A program made the translations under genes and the position numbers. DNA of 28,626 nucleotides from Bacteroidetes bacterium UBA2322 (GTDB lineage Bacteria; Bacteroidota; Bacteroidia; Chitinophagales; UBA2359): assembly GCA_002345145.1 (NCBI GenBank), contig DDVC01000028.1, forward strand, positions 1-28,626, given 5' to 3'. Every line of letters starts with the position of its first letter. Position 1 is the stretch's first letter. The notes under the pieces were generated by a model. The model ran no database searches. It was not told the DNA's origin and saw only the letters and a program-made list of their open reading frames with translations. Shown here one piece after another: positions 16,989 through 24,971 of this stretch.

Positions 16989-19900
16989 TTACCAAGGCAA
17001 ACTCAAATCGGGTTTATTGCTAAAATCGGGTTTAAGGGGCGGGTTGGTTTTCAGTTCAGCCAATACTTCGGCTATGGCAAGGTCGAGTTGGGGGTCTATG
17101 CCGGCGGCGTGTTCTTGGGGTGCAATGTCCACTTCTATATCGGGCACAGCGCCATAGTTTTCTACCCTCCACCCCACATCTTTGAACCAGAAAGAAAATT
17201 CGGGCTGTGTAGTTTGCGTGCCATCAACCAAGCCGTTTCGGGGCCAGATGCCAATAACGCCACCCCAGGTACGCATACCAATGAGTTTACCCAATTTAAG
17301 CATTTTAAAAGAGTGGCTGAAAATATCGCCATCGGAGCCGGCTTGTTCGTTGGTAATGGCTACAATGGGACCTGCCGGCGATTCGGCGGGGTAGGGTTCG
17401 TAGCCCACCCATCGGGTAAGGTCAAAACCCAACCGTTTTCGGGCAAGTTTTTCCAACAGCAGCGGCGATACGTGCCCACCGCCGTTAAAGCGCACGTCAA
17501 TAATAAGTCCGTCTCGGTTATACTCGGTAAGGTAGTAGCGGTGAAACTCGGCATATCCGTTTGGTCCCATATCGGGTATATGCACATAGCCTACGGTGCC
17601 GCCGGTGGCTTGGTGTACATAGTTTTTGTTGGCTTCTACCCATTCGCGGTAGCGGAGCATGGCTTCGGAGGGAACGGTTTTAACGGTAACCTGCCTTACA
17701 TTGCTGCCGTCGTGGTTGGCTACGGTAAGCTGCACTTCGGTTTTGGTATGGTTTACGAGCAGTTTATTGGGCGTTTCGGCTTGGTTAAGGCGTTGTCCGT
17801 TAATAGCCAGCAGCAGCATACCTTCGGTTACATTAACCCCTGGTCGTTTTAGTGGCGGCGGCGTTTGGTTTTGCCAGGGGTCAGCGCTGATGATTCGGGT
17901 AAATTTATAGGCGTTGTGTTCGGCACAATACTCCATATCAGCGCCCAAAAAGCCCACGTAATAAGCAGGACGAGGTTTGTAATCGCCACCCATTTCGTAG
18001 GCGTGCGAGGTGCCCAACTCACCGTGAAGTTCCCAGATAATATCAGATATTTCGCTTCGGGTATTGGCTCTGAGTACCAGTGGGGAGTATAGGTCATATA
18101 CTTTTTTCCAGTTTATATTACTCATGGTAGGCGACCAGAAGAACTCATTTTGGAGTCGCCATGCTTCGGTAAACATTTGTTGCCATTCAGCGCCGGGTTC
18201 TACGGAGAGTTTCATGCGGTTTAGGTCAATCCAGCCGCATTTTCTGTTATAGCCGTCTTCGTCTTTATTTTTACAAGAGTCTATATCGGTACTCACAACC
18301 CTAATGCGTTTATCGGAATAATAAGCTAAGACCCTACTATCGGCTGATAAACGGAAGTAACTGACAGCCGGTGCAAAAAGGGTTTCCTCTAACTTATCTA
18401 AGTTGTAAGCCCATAAAGAACCCTTAGAGCCGGGTTCGGCATATCGGGCGCCTTCGATGGGGTAAGTTAGATAGAAAATTTTATTTTTAGTAGCGCTGAT
18501 TTGTCGGTAGTCGCCTTCGGGCACGGGCAGGGGCACAATGCGGTCTTCAATGCCTTCTAAGTCAATAACTATTTTTGGAACGGCTTTATCTTTCTTTTTA
18601 TCTTCGGCGTCAGTTTCTTTGCGTTCCAGTTCGGGGTGTCGGTGGTGTATATGGGTTTCCTCGTCTTCGTCTATGCTTTTTGGCACCGGCACAAAGGGCG
18701 AGGGTGTATCTTTTTGGAGGGTGATGAGGTAGGGCATGGTGCCGCGCGGAAAATTGAGGTCGAACTGTAATTTGTCGTAAACAGGGTTAAAGATTCTAGC
18801 CGACAGGAAGAGCAGGTATTTTCCGCTTGGGTGGAAAACGGGGTCAAAATCATACAGTACCGGTTTGGTAATTTGGTGCGACTGACCTGTTTCAAAACCG
18901 TAAAGTTTAAGGGCGTAAGTTTGCTGGGTAACCGGAAAAGAGTAGGCAATCCAATTGCCATCGGGCGACCAGGTAAAAGGCAACCCGAATGGCGTACCTT
19001 TATCGGCACGGTCTATTATGGCATGGTCGCCGGTATCTAAATTGAGCCATATCAGTTCCTGACGGTGATTGGTCAGCACAATTTCGTCTTTTTGGGGCGA
19101 TACTTCAATGGCGTAAGGTATCCCTATGTCCACTTGGTCAAAATGTTTAACCTGCTCGCCGGTATCTATCCGGTAAATGCAAATGCGGTAGTTGCCGCTT
19201 ATATCTGTGGCGGCAACCATGCGTTTATTATCTTTGAGCCAACGGCTGAGTTTATATCGGCTCAGTCCTGTACGGTCGCCTAATTGGGTAACAGCGCCTT
19301 CCCAATTGCCAAAAGTAAACATTTTACCGCGTGTAACAATGCTGAGGTGGCTACCGATAGGGTTAAGGTCAAAACTTTCAGTATATTGGGCGGCGGGAAC
19401 AAAGCGGCGGTTTCGCTGAATACGGGGCGAGTGGTAGTCTATTTTAATTAACTGGCTCTTATTAGTTTGGAGGTTCAGTTTATAGAGGTCGCCGCCGGCA
19501 TGGTAAACAATATGTTTGCCGTCTGTTTGTGCATTTCGGGCATAAAAACCCTTGTGGTGGGTGTGCTGCTGAAAATCAGTTCCATTGGGCAGGCAGGAGC
19601 AGATGTTGCCTACGCCGGTGTGGTCCACAATAAAATACACTCTGTTGTTTATATAAAGCGGGCAGTTATAGTTTCCGGTTACGGGTTGAAGTTTAGCAAA
19701 CTCCCCTGTTCCTTGTGGGTCTATCCAAAGCACGCCGGCGGTGCCGCCTCGGTAGCGTTTCCAGTAAGAGGCATCGCGGGTGTGCCTGCCTAAAACTACG
19801 CCGCCGTTTTGGTTAAAACTGATGCTTCGGGCGGGTCCGTATTGGTTTAATCTGCGTGGCAAACCGCCATCAAGACTTACTTCGTATAAGGCAGTGGCAT

Positions 19901-20237
19901 GGCTTGCCGGTTGTCCGTATGTGCTGGCAAAAACGATGTTATTGCCATTCCACCCTGCCAGCATGGTAATACTGCCCAAAAAGGTAAGCCGGCGGGCAGT
20001 ACCACCAACAGCAGGCATTACATATACTTCGGTAGGACCTTCTTCGGTACCTATGAAAGCGATATACTGACCATCGGCAGAAAAACAAGGCTGCATAACC
20101 GCACCCAAGTTAGCCGTAAGCCGGTGAACGTTTCCGCCTTTTAAAGAACAACACCATAAATCATCTTCCGAAACAAATACAACTTGGTCTTCAAAAACGG
20201 TGGGATAGCGGTAGTAACCTTGCACAGACATGCTCAT
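16989..20237 (-). CDS. Tricorn-type protease (S41 family, beta-propeller and PDZ)
   Basis: 1082 residues, about the size of archaeal Tricorn. The N-terminal two thirds are WD/PD40-like propeller blades (for example CFSADGQYIAFIG, WSPDGNWIAYSF, FHPSGKYLLFLSAR), with a highly charged loop rich in Glu, Asp and Lys around 530-560. They are followed by a C1-like region, a PDZ-like domain (about 760-850) and the S41 catalytic core. Residues corresponding to the Tricorn catalytic set are visible: His 745 in GTSHAYE, Ser 968 and Asp 969 in AGSDGD, and Glu 1026 in VENYG. There is no signal peptide, so it is predicted to be cytoplasmic, where Tricorn degrades peptides released by larger proteases. It has its own promoter-like sequence upstream and is not linked to aminopeptidase genes here. 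The start is the ATG at 20237; the ATG two codons later is equally possible. Confidence 0.92.
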   Translation of the reverse strand: MSMSVQGYYRYPTVFEDQVVFVSEDDLWCCSLKGGNVHRLTANLGAVMQPCFSADGQYIAFIGTEEGPTEVYVMPAVGGTARRLTFLGSITMLAGWNGNNIVFASTYGQPASHATALYEVSLDGGLPRRLNQYGPARSISFNQNGGVVLGRHTRDASYWKRYRGGTAGVLWIDPQGTGEFAKLQPVTGNYNCPLYINNRVYFIVDHTGVGNICSCLPNGTDFQQHTHHKGFYARNAQTDGKHIVYHAGGDLYKLNLQTNKSQLIKIDYHSPRIQRNRRFVPAAQYTESFDLNPIGSHLSIVTRGKMFTFGNWEGAVTQLGDRTGLSRYKLSRWLKDNKRMVAATDISGNYRICIYRIDTGEQVKHFDQVDIGIPYAIEVSPQKDEIVLTNHRQELIWLNLDTGDHAIIDRADKGTPFGLPFTWSPDGNWIAYSFPVTQQTYALKLYGFETGQSHQITKPVLYDFDPVFHPSGKYLLFLSARIFNPVYDKLQFDLNFPRGTMPYLITLQKDTPSPFVPVPKSIDEDEETHIHHRHPELERKETDAEDKKKDKAVPKIVIDLEGIEDRIVPLPVPEGDYRQISATKNKIFYLTYPIEGARYAEPGSKGSLWAYNLDKLEETLFAPAVSYFRLSADSRVLAYYSDKRIRVVSTDIDSCKNKDEDGYNRKCGWIDLNRMKLSVEPGAEWQQMFTEAWRLQNEFFWSPTMSNINWKKVYDLYSPLVLRANTRSEISDIIWELHGELGTSHAYEMGGDYKPRPAYYVGFLGADMEYCAEHNAYKFTRIISADPWQNQTPPPLKRPGVNVTEGMLLLAINGQRLNQAETPNKLLVNHTKTEVQLTVANHDGSNVRQVTVKTVPSEAMLRYREWVEANKNYVHQATGGTVGYVHIPDMGPNGYAEFHRYYLTEYNRDGLIIDVRFNGGGHVSPLLLEKLARKRLGFDLTRWVGYEPYPAESPAGPIVAITNEQAGSDGDIFSHSFKMLKLGKLIGMRTWGGVIGIWPRNGLVDGTQTTQPEFSFWFKDVGWRVENYGAVPDIEVDIAPQEHAAGIDPQLDLAIAEVLAELKTNPPLKPDFSNKPDLSLPW

Positions 20238-20275
20238 AGGTCAAACAATAATTGAGGGTTTACCAAATAGGGGTG

Positions 20276-20293
20276 CAAATATAGCCAAAAATA
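20276..20293 (-). promoter_or_regulatory. -7 boxes of the Tricorn protease gene
   Basis: The minus strand has TATATTTG (20283-20276, followed by CACC) and, just upstream, TATTTTTG (20293-20286); both match TAnnTTTG. No convincing -33 partner is seen. The first would give a leader of about 32 nt. Confidence 0.5.
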
Positions 20294-20319
20294 CCGCAAA
20301 ACTTGGTAAACCCGCAAAA

Positions 20320-20718
20320 TTACTGCTGTTTTTTCCCCTTAAATTCAGTGTCTGCTTGTGAAAACCCGCCTGCTTGGGTATTGTATTCGTATATTTGAAT
20401 AATCAGACTGTCTTCTTCGGTATTAAATCGGGCTGAGTAAGCATATTGGGTTCCCTGTTGCAAAAAGTACTGATACACATCGTTTGCAAGGAAATGGTTA
20501 TTCCCTATGGCAATGCTGTCGGAGTTTAAGTTACGTACTTCTATGGTTTGGGTAAATGTGGTGTCGGAGGTTGTAATGTTTGAGCCGTCAGATATAGTAG
20601 TAGTTCTTTGGGTAGAACCTACATAAAAACCGGTTACGTTGGGTGTGTTTTCTTTTTTGCAATGGCTGAAAAACACCACCGAAACAAATAAAGCAAAAAG
20701 GGAAATGTATTTTTTCAT
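20320..20718 (-). CDS. Small lipoprotein of unknown function
   Basis: 132 residues. The signal peptide MKKYISLFALFVSVVFFSHC ends in a lipobox (FSHC, Cys 20), followed by KKENTPN, typical of Bacteroidota lipoproteins. The mature part is beta-strand-like (GFYVGSTQRTTTISDG, FTQTIEVRNLNSDSI, YSARFNTEEDSLIIQIYEY) and resembles small single-barrel lipoproteins in the phylum, but I recognise no family. The upstream region is wholly occupied by a 7-bp periodic repeat, with no normal promoter visible; it may be expressed from gcvP, whose stop lies 112 nt upstream. Function is unknown. Confidence 0.75.
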   Translation of the reverse strand: MKKYISLFALFVSVVFFSHCKKENTPNVTGFYVGSTQRTTTISDGSNITTSDTTFTQTIEVRNLNSDSIAIGNNHFLANDVYQYFLQQGTQYAYSARFNTEEDSLIIQIYEYNTQAGGFSQADTEFKGKKQQ

Positions 20719-20720
20719 GG

Positions 20721-20832
20721 AAAGTTGTTAGTTGTTAGTTATTAGTTATTAGCGGTTAGTTATGGGTTATGAGTTGTGGATTGCGGATGACGATTACCAC
20801 TACCCACTTCTGACTACCCACTACCCAATACT
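20721..20832. repeat. Degenerate heptamer array (period 7, 16 units)
   Basis: From 20721 the sequence divides into 7-base units in one constant phase. The first units are variants of TTAGTTA (exact at 20735, 20742 and 20756). The later ones are variants of CACTACC (exact at 20798 and 20819). The array fills the whole gap between the lipoprotein start codon and gcvP and overlaps the gcvP stop codon. It resembles the short tandemly repeated repetitive sequences described in cyanobacteria. Related heptamers flank the hairpin element near 28443-28603. Confidence 0.75.
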
Positions 20833-23716
20833 AAACGCCCATTTCGTATATTTCCATAGGCGGGCAAGTACACATAAGGTGGCGGTCGCCATAGGTATTG
20901 TCTATTCGGGCAACAGAAGTCCAGAATTTATGTTCCAATAAGTAGGGTAAGGGGTAAGCAGCTTTTTTTCGGGAGTAGGCATGATTCCATTCATCGGCAG
21001 TGAGTTCCTGAATGGTGTGTGGGGCATTTTTAAGCACATTGTCTTGCGGGTTTGCTACGCCATTTTCCAATTCGGCAATTTCGGAACGGATGGCAATCAT
21101 GGCATCACAAAAACGGTCAAGTTCGTTTTTATCTTCGCTTTCGGTGGGTTCAATCATTACCGTACCTGCAACCGGAAAAGAAACAGTAGGTGCATGAAAC
21201 CCGTAATCCATCAGTCGTTTGGCTACGTCTTCGGCTTCTACGCCGGCGGTGCGTTTAAAATTGCGCAGGTCAATAATCAGTTCGTGTGCCACGCGGTTGT
21301 TAGCGCCCACGTACAATACATCATAGAATTTTTCTAACCGGCTTTTGATATAGTTGGCGTTTAGTATGGCTATTGCAGTAGCGGCTTTTACCCCCTGACT
21401 GCCCAGCAGGTGTATATAAGCGTGCGAAATGAGCAGGATACTGGCGCTACCCCAAGGCGCTGAGGTTAATACAGCTCCCGATGGCTCAAAACCTTGGTTT
21501 AGTAACCGGTGTGTGGGTATAAAAGGAGCCAAATGAGCCGCCACACAAATAGGACCCATGCCCGGACCGCCGCCGCCGTGCGGAATACTGAATGTTTTGT
21601 GCAGGTTTAAATGGCAAACATCAGCGCCTATCATGGCAGGACTGGTATAACCTACCTGCGCATTCATATTAGCGCCGTCCATATACACTTGCCCGCCAAA
21701 CTGGTGCACAATAAGGCAGGCTTCTTTTATACCTGCTTCAAAAACGCCGTGCGTAGAGGGGTAAGTAACCATCATGGCAGCCAATCGGGGAGCATATTGT
21801 TCGGCTTTTTGGTACAGGTCGGTTAGGTCTATGTTTCCTTGTTCATCGCATTTTACCACCACCACCTCCATGCCTGCCATAACTGCGCTGGCGGGGTTGG
21901 TGCCATGTGCCGAAGAGGGAATAAGGGTAATATCCCTATGCGTGTTGCCCATGCTGTGGTGGTAGGCTCTTATGGTCATTAATCCGGCATACTCGCCCTG
22001 TGCGCCCGAGTTGGGTTGTAAAGAACAAGCTGCAAAACCGGTAATTTGGCAAAGGGCTTGCTCTAATTGGGTAAACACCTGTTTGTATCCGGCGGCTTGT
22101 TCTAAGGGTATAAACGGGTGCAACTTGCTAAACTGCGGAAAACTAACAGGCTGCAACTGGGTGGTAGCATTTAGTTTCATGGTGCAAGAGCCCAGCGGAA
22201 TCATGGATCGGGTAAGCGATAGGTCGCGCTCCTCTAATTTTTTAATGTACCGGAGCATGTTGGTTTCTGAGTGATAGCTGTTAAATACCGGGTGGGTTAA
22301 AACGGCATCGGTACGAAGTAAATCATTGGGGAGCCATGTATCATTAGCAGGGGTATTGGGCAGGGGTTCGTTGACCGCCTCGGCAAAAATGCGCACAATC
22401 TGCTCAATATCGGCTACGGTGGTAGTTTCATCAAGGCTGATGCCTATTAAATCGGGATTATCGGTAAAATAGCGGAAATTTATTTGTTCCGACTCGGCAA
22501 CTCTGCGCACACGCAAGCCCGATGTAGAGCTGTGCGAGCTGAGGTCTATGAGCAGGGTATCGTAGTAGTAGGTATTAACCTGTTTATAACCCAAGGTATG
22601 GAGCTGGCTGTTGAGCTGCGTGGTAAGTATATGGATACGGGTGGCAATACGGCGCAGGCTTTCGGGTCCGTGGTAAACGGCATACATGCCCGCCATAATA
22701 GCTAATAACGCCTGAGCGGTACAAATGTTTGAGGTAGCTTTATCGCGTTTAATGTGCTGTTCGCGGGTTTGGAGGGTCATGCGGTAGGCTTGTTTACCGT
22801 TTCTATCCACCGAAACACCTATGATTCTGCCGGGGGCTTGGCGCACAAATTCTTCGCGTGTAGCAAAGAAAGCAGCGTGCGGACCGCCGTAGCCCATGGG
22901 CACACCAAACCTTTGGCTATTACCCACCACCACATCTGCGCCCCACTGACCGGGCGGGGTGAGCAATAACAGGCTCATTAAATCCGATACTACGGCTACA
23001 TAAGCTTGGGCAGCATGTGCGGCAGTGCAGATGTTTTCAAAGTTGTAAACGCTGCCGGTATGCGATGGGTACTGGAGCAGGCAACCAAAAACATCGGGCG
23101 TAAAAGAAAAATCGTTGTGATTTTGAATTATTAAGTTGATTCCCAACGGTTGGGCGCGGGTTTTCAGCACATCAATGGTGTAGGGCAAACAAGTATCGGA
23201 AACTAAAAAAGTGTTCATTTCTTGCCCGGGTTTTTTGTTTTTTACCCTATGTAGCATTTGCATGGCTTCGGCGGCGGCGGTGGCTTCGTCTAAAAGCGAG
23301 GCATTGGCTATGGGCATGGCGGTAAGGTTAGCCACCATAGTTTGAAAATTGAGCAGGGCTTCTAACCTTCCCTGAGCAATTTCGGACTGGTAAGGCGTGT
23401 ATTGGGTGTACCAGCCCGGATTTTCAAAGATATTGCGCTGAATAACTGCCGGGGTTATAGTATCATAAAAACCCATACCCAAATAAGATTTCCACAGTTT
23501 GTTTTGTTGGGCAATTTGGGTTATGTATTGCATATAGGCATACTCGGTCATGGGGTTGCCTAAATGGAGTGGTTTAGCGAGCTTAATGCCATCGGGTATG
23601 GTTTGGCTGATGAGTTCGTCTATTGATGCCACCCCTATTTGTTGGAGCATTTGTTCCGTTTGTTGCTTATTAGGTCCGAGGTGTCTGCTTAAAAATTCGT
23701 TGTTAGAAGAAAACAT
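20831..23716 (-). CDS. gcvP: Glycine dehydrogenase (decarboxylating), P protein of the glycine cleavage system
   Basis: 961 residues, the normal length for the fused single-chain P protein. It decarboxylates glycine with PLP and passes the aminomethyl group to the lipoyl arm of H protein, in the cytoplasm. The N-terminal FLSRHLGPN and the N-terminal half (YTPYQSEIAQGRLEALLNFQT, ANASLLDEATAAAEAM) are classical, as are the C-terminal GSCTMKLNAT and SAHGTNPASA. The PLP lysine is Lys 707 in LNLHKTFSIPHGGGGPGMGP. The start is the ATG at 23716. No gcvH or gcvT lies in the window, so the system is dispersed. It begins 57 nt after the end of a lipoprotein gene on the same strand, with no promoter box or glycine riboswitch visible in that gap, so it may be read from the promoter near 24706. 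Its stop codon is overlapped by the heptamer array. Confidence 0.97.
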   Translation of the reverse strand: MFSSNNEFLSRHLGPNKQQTEQMLQQIGVASIDELISQTIPDGIKLAKPLHLGNPMTEYAYMQYITQIAQQNKLWKSYLGMGFYDTITPAVIQRNIFENPGWYTQYTPYQSEIAQGRLEALLNFQTMVANLTAMPIANASLLDEATAAAEAMQMLHRVKNKKPGQEMNTFLVSDTCLPYTIDVLKTRAQPLGINLIIQNHNDFSFTPDVFGCLLQYPSHTGSVYNFENICTAAHAAQAYVAVVSDLMSLLLLTPPGQWGADVVVGNSQRFGVPMGYGGPHAAFFATREEFVRQAPGRIIGVSVDRNGKQAYRMTLQTREQHIKRDKATSNICTAQALLAIMAGMYAVYHGPESLRRIATRIHILTTQLNSQLHTLGYKQVNTYYYDTLLIDLSSHSSTSGLRVRRVAESEQINFRYFTDNPDLIGISLDETTTVADIEQIVRIFAEAVNEPLPNTPANDTWLPNDLLRTDAVLTHPVFNSYHSETNMLRYIKKLEERDLSLTRSMIPLGSCTMKLNATTQLQPVSFPQFSKLHPFIPLEQAAGYKQVFTQLEQALCQITGFAACSLQPNSGAQGEYAGLMTIRAYHHSMGNTHRDITLIPSSAHGTNPASAVMAGMEVVVVKCDEQGNIDLTDLYQKAEQYAPRLAAMMVTYPSTHGVFEAGIKEACLIVHQFGGQVYMDGANMNAQVGYTSPAMIGADVCHLNLHKTFSIPHGGGGPGMGPICVAAHLAPFIPTHRLLNQGFEPSGAVLTSAPWGSASILLISHAYIHLLGSQGVKAATAIAILNANYIKSRLEKFYDVLYVGANNRVAHELIIDLRNFKRTAGVEAEDVAKRLMDYGFHAPTVSFPVAGTVMIEPTESEDKNELDRFCDAMIAIRSEIAELENGVANPQDNVLKNAPHTIQELTADEWNHAYSRKKAAYPLPYLLEHKFWTSVARIDNTYGDRHLMCTCPPMEIYEMGV

Positions 23717-23773
23717 GTAGTAAGGAAGAATTAAGGTGTAAAAATGGAAGGAAATGGGAGAGAATGGGAGTTG

Positions 23774-24661
23774 TTACCGCATTATCCAGTTGGTTTGCGG
23801 GGCGGTGGGGTAAACGTATTCCAGCAGCACCCAAAGTGCATGTACGGTGGCGTGGTTATGCGGTTTATCGGTCGAAAAATCGCCTAAAGCCCAGCCGCCA
23901 TTGGGCAACTGGCTTTTAATAATGGCATCTATCCATGATTTTTGAAGGAGGTTTTGCCCGCCGGTATATAAAAGTGTGGCAATGGCTTCCATTTGTAAGT
24001 CGGTGGGTTTGCCCAAATTAACAATCAATTTTACCAAGAGTTCATGTTGCTTGGTTTTGAGTTGTTGGGCGTTATTAGGCTCTGTAAGGCAGTTATTTTC
24101 TTGCAACCATTGCAATGACATGGCTGCATGGGTAAGGAAATATCGGTCTAAAAGGGTTTGCTGCTCCAGCAGGTCAAAAAAGTCATCGGGCAGGGGTATT
24201 TTATCACACATGAGGGCGCAGTTCATCATATAAGAGGTGTTAGATAGGTTATCTAACAGGGTTGCGCCTTTTCTGCGTTCTCCCAAGTCGGCAAGTGTAG
24301 CGGTGGCATTGGGGTTCACCATTCTTTCCATAGCTTTACCTTTGGGTCCGGCTATGGGGTAGGTGGGGTAAAAATGGGTAAACGCATATTTTTGGTTGAG
24401 CGAAAACTTGCGTTGCAGGTAATGTAAAACCAAAGCCGCATTGGGTTCTATGGGTTGGGTTAGGGCATCTATATGCGCCAAACCTTTACTTATGGCAGCT
24501 TTTGCAGCCTCCTTATCGGCATCTGCTCCGTTTGGCGGGGTGGTAGGTGCTGCGGTTGGATTGGCATTGGTTTGAGGATTTTGGTTGCAGGCTATAATAC
24601 CCAGCCAAGCACAAAGAATAGTGATACAAAGGGCTATTTTTCTAAACTTTAAATGAGTCAT
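23774..24661 (-). CDS. Lipoprotein with a possible alpha-toroid (prenyltransferase/terpene-cyclase-like) C-terminus
   Basis: 295 residues. The signal peptide ends in GIIAC (lipobox Cys 25), followed by an Asn/Pro/Thr-rich linker. The rest is helical: residues of about 50-100 (AAKAAISKGLAHIDALTQP), then LQWLQENNCL, and the C-terminal SQLPNGGWALGDFSTDKPHNHATVHALWVLLEY. The last segment has the NGGW...HATVHALW pattern seen in helical toroid domains of squalene cyclases and protein prenyltransferases. No catalytic DxDD or zinc site is visible, so a binding rather than an enzymatic role is more likely. It lies just upstream of gcvP (57 nt) on the same strand and has a good -7 box upstream. Function is unknown. 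Confidence 0.75.
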   Translation of the reverse strand: MTHLKFRKIALCITILCAWLGIIACNQNPQTNANPTAAPTTPPNGADADKEAAKAAISKGLAHIDALTQPIEPNAALVLHYLQRKFSLNQKYAFTHFYPTYPIAGPKGKAMERMVNPNATATLADLGERRKGATLLDNLSNTSYMMNCALMCDKIPLPDDFFDLLEQQTLLDRYFLTHAAMSLQWLQENNCLTEPNNAQQLKTKQHELLVKLIVNLGKPTDLQMEAIATLLYTGGQNLLQKSWIDAIIKSQLPNGGWALGDFSTDKPHNHATVHALWVLLEYVYPTAPQTNWIMR

Positions 24662-24705
24662 TAGTGAGTTGCAAACTTTTGGGCTAAATAATAATTAGCA
24701 TGGCA

Positions 24706-24713
24706 CAAAGTTA
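24706..24713 (-). promoter_or_regulatory. -7 box of the toroid-like lipoprotein (and perhaps gcvP)
   Basis: The minus strand reads TAACTTTG followed by TGCC, a full TAnnTTTG match about 45 nt before the ATG. No -33 TTG is seen at the expected distance. Confidence 0.5.
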
Positions 24714-24875
24714 CAAAATTCTGCCGTAACCTATGTTTATCGGGTATTATCTCCATAAGATTGAGCAAAATAATGCGCGCAATACATTCATTTTAGATGA
24801 AGCGCTATTGCATTTTGCCATATATTGATTGTATTTATGCAACAAAAACAACCAACTCATTCATTTATTAAGGTT

Positions 24876-24908
24876 TTTGGCAAAGTGCGCATCTGTCTGT
24901 TAAATTTG
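24876..24908 (+). promoter_or_regulatory. Promoter of the GH5 gene
   Basis: TTTG (24876-24879), 21 bases, then TAAATTTG (24901-24908), a two-part match to the Bacteroidota consensus. It predicts a leader of about 57 nt before the ATG at 24972. Confidence 0.6.
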
Positions 24909-24971
24909 TAGATTAAAGAAACCGCTGCCACTTACCAAAATTTACCCTAACTTAGCGCCTCAAAAAAAGAT

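Larger units (their letters stand above)
24662..24971. other. 310-bp divergent intergenic region
   Basis: No gene is seen. It contains outward-facing promoter-like sequences on both strands (24706-24713 minus, 24876-24908 plus). Between them is an imperfect inverted repeat: GCAAAAT (24765-24771) and GCAATA (24779-24784) on the left pair with TATTGC (24806-24811) and ATTTTGC (24812-24818) on the right. Confidence 0.6.

Noticed and set aside
16953..17852. 299-residue plus-strand ORF opposite the Tricorn gene
   Set aside because: The minus strand here encodes the conserved PDZ/S41 core with its catalytic residues. The plus-strand ORF is a compositional shadow.
23717..23773. Glycine riboswitch upstream of gcvP
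   Set aside because: The gap is only 57 nt, too short for a glycine aptamer, and no paired helices are visible.
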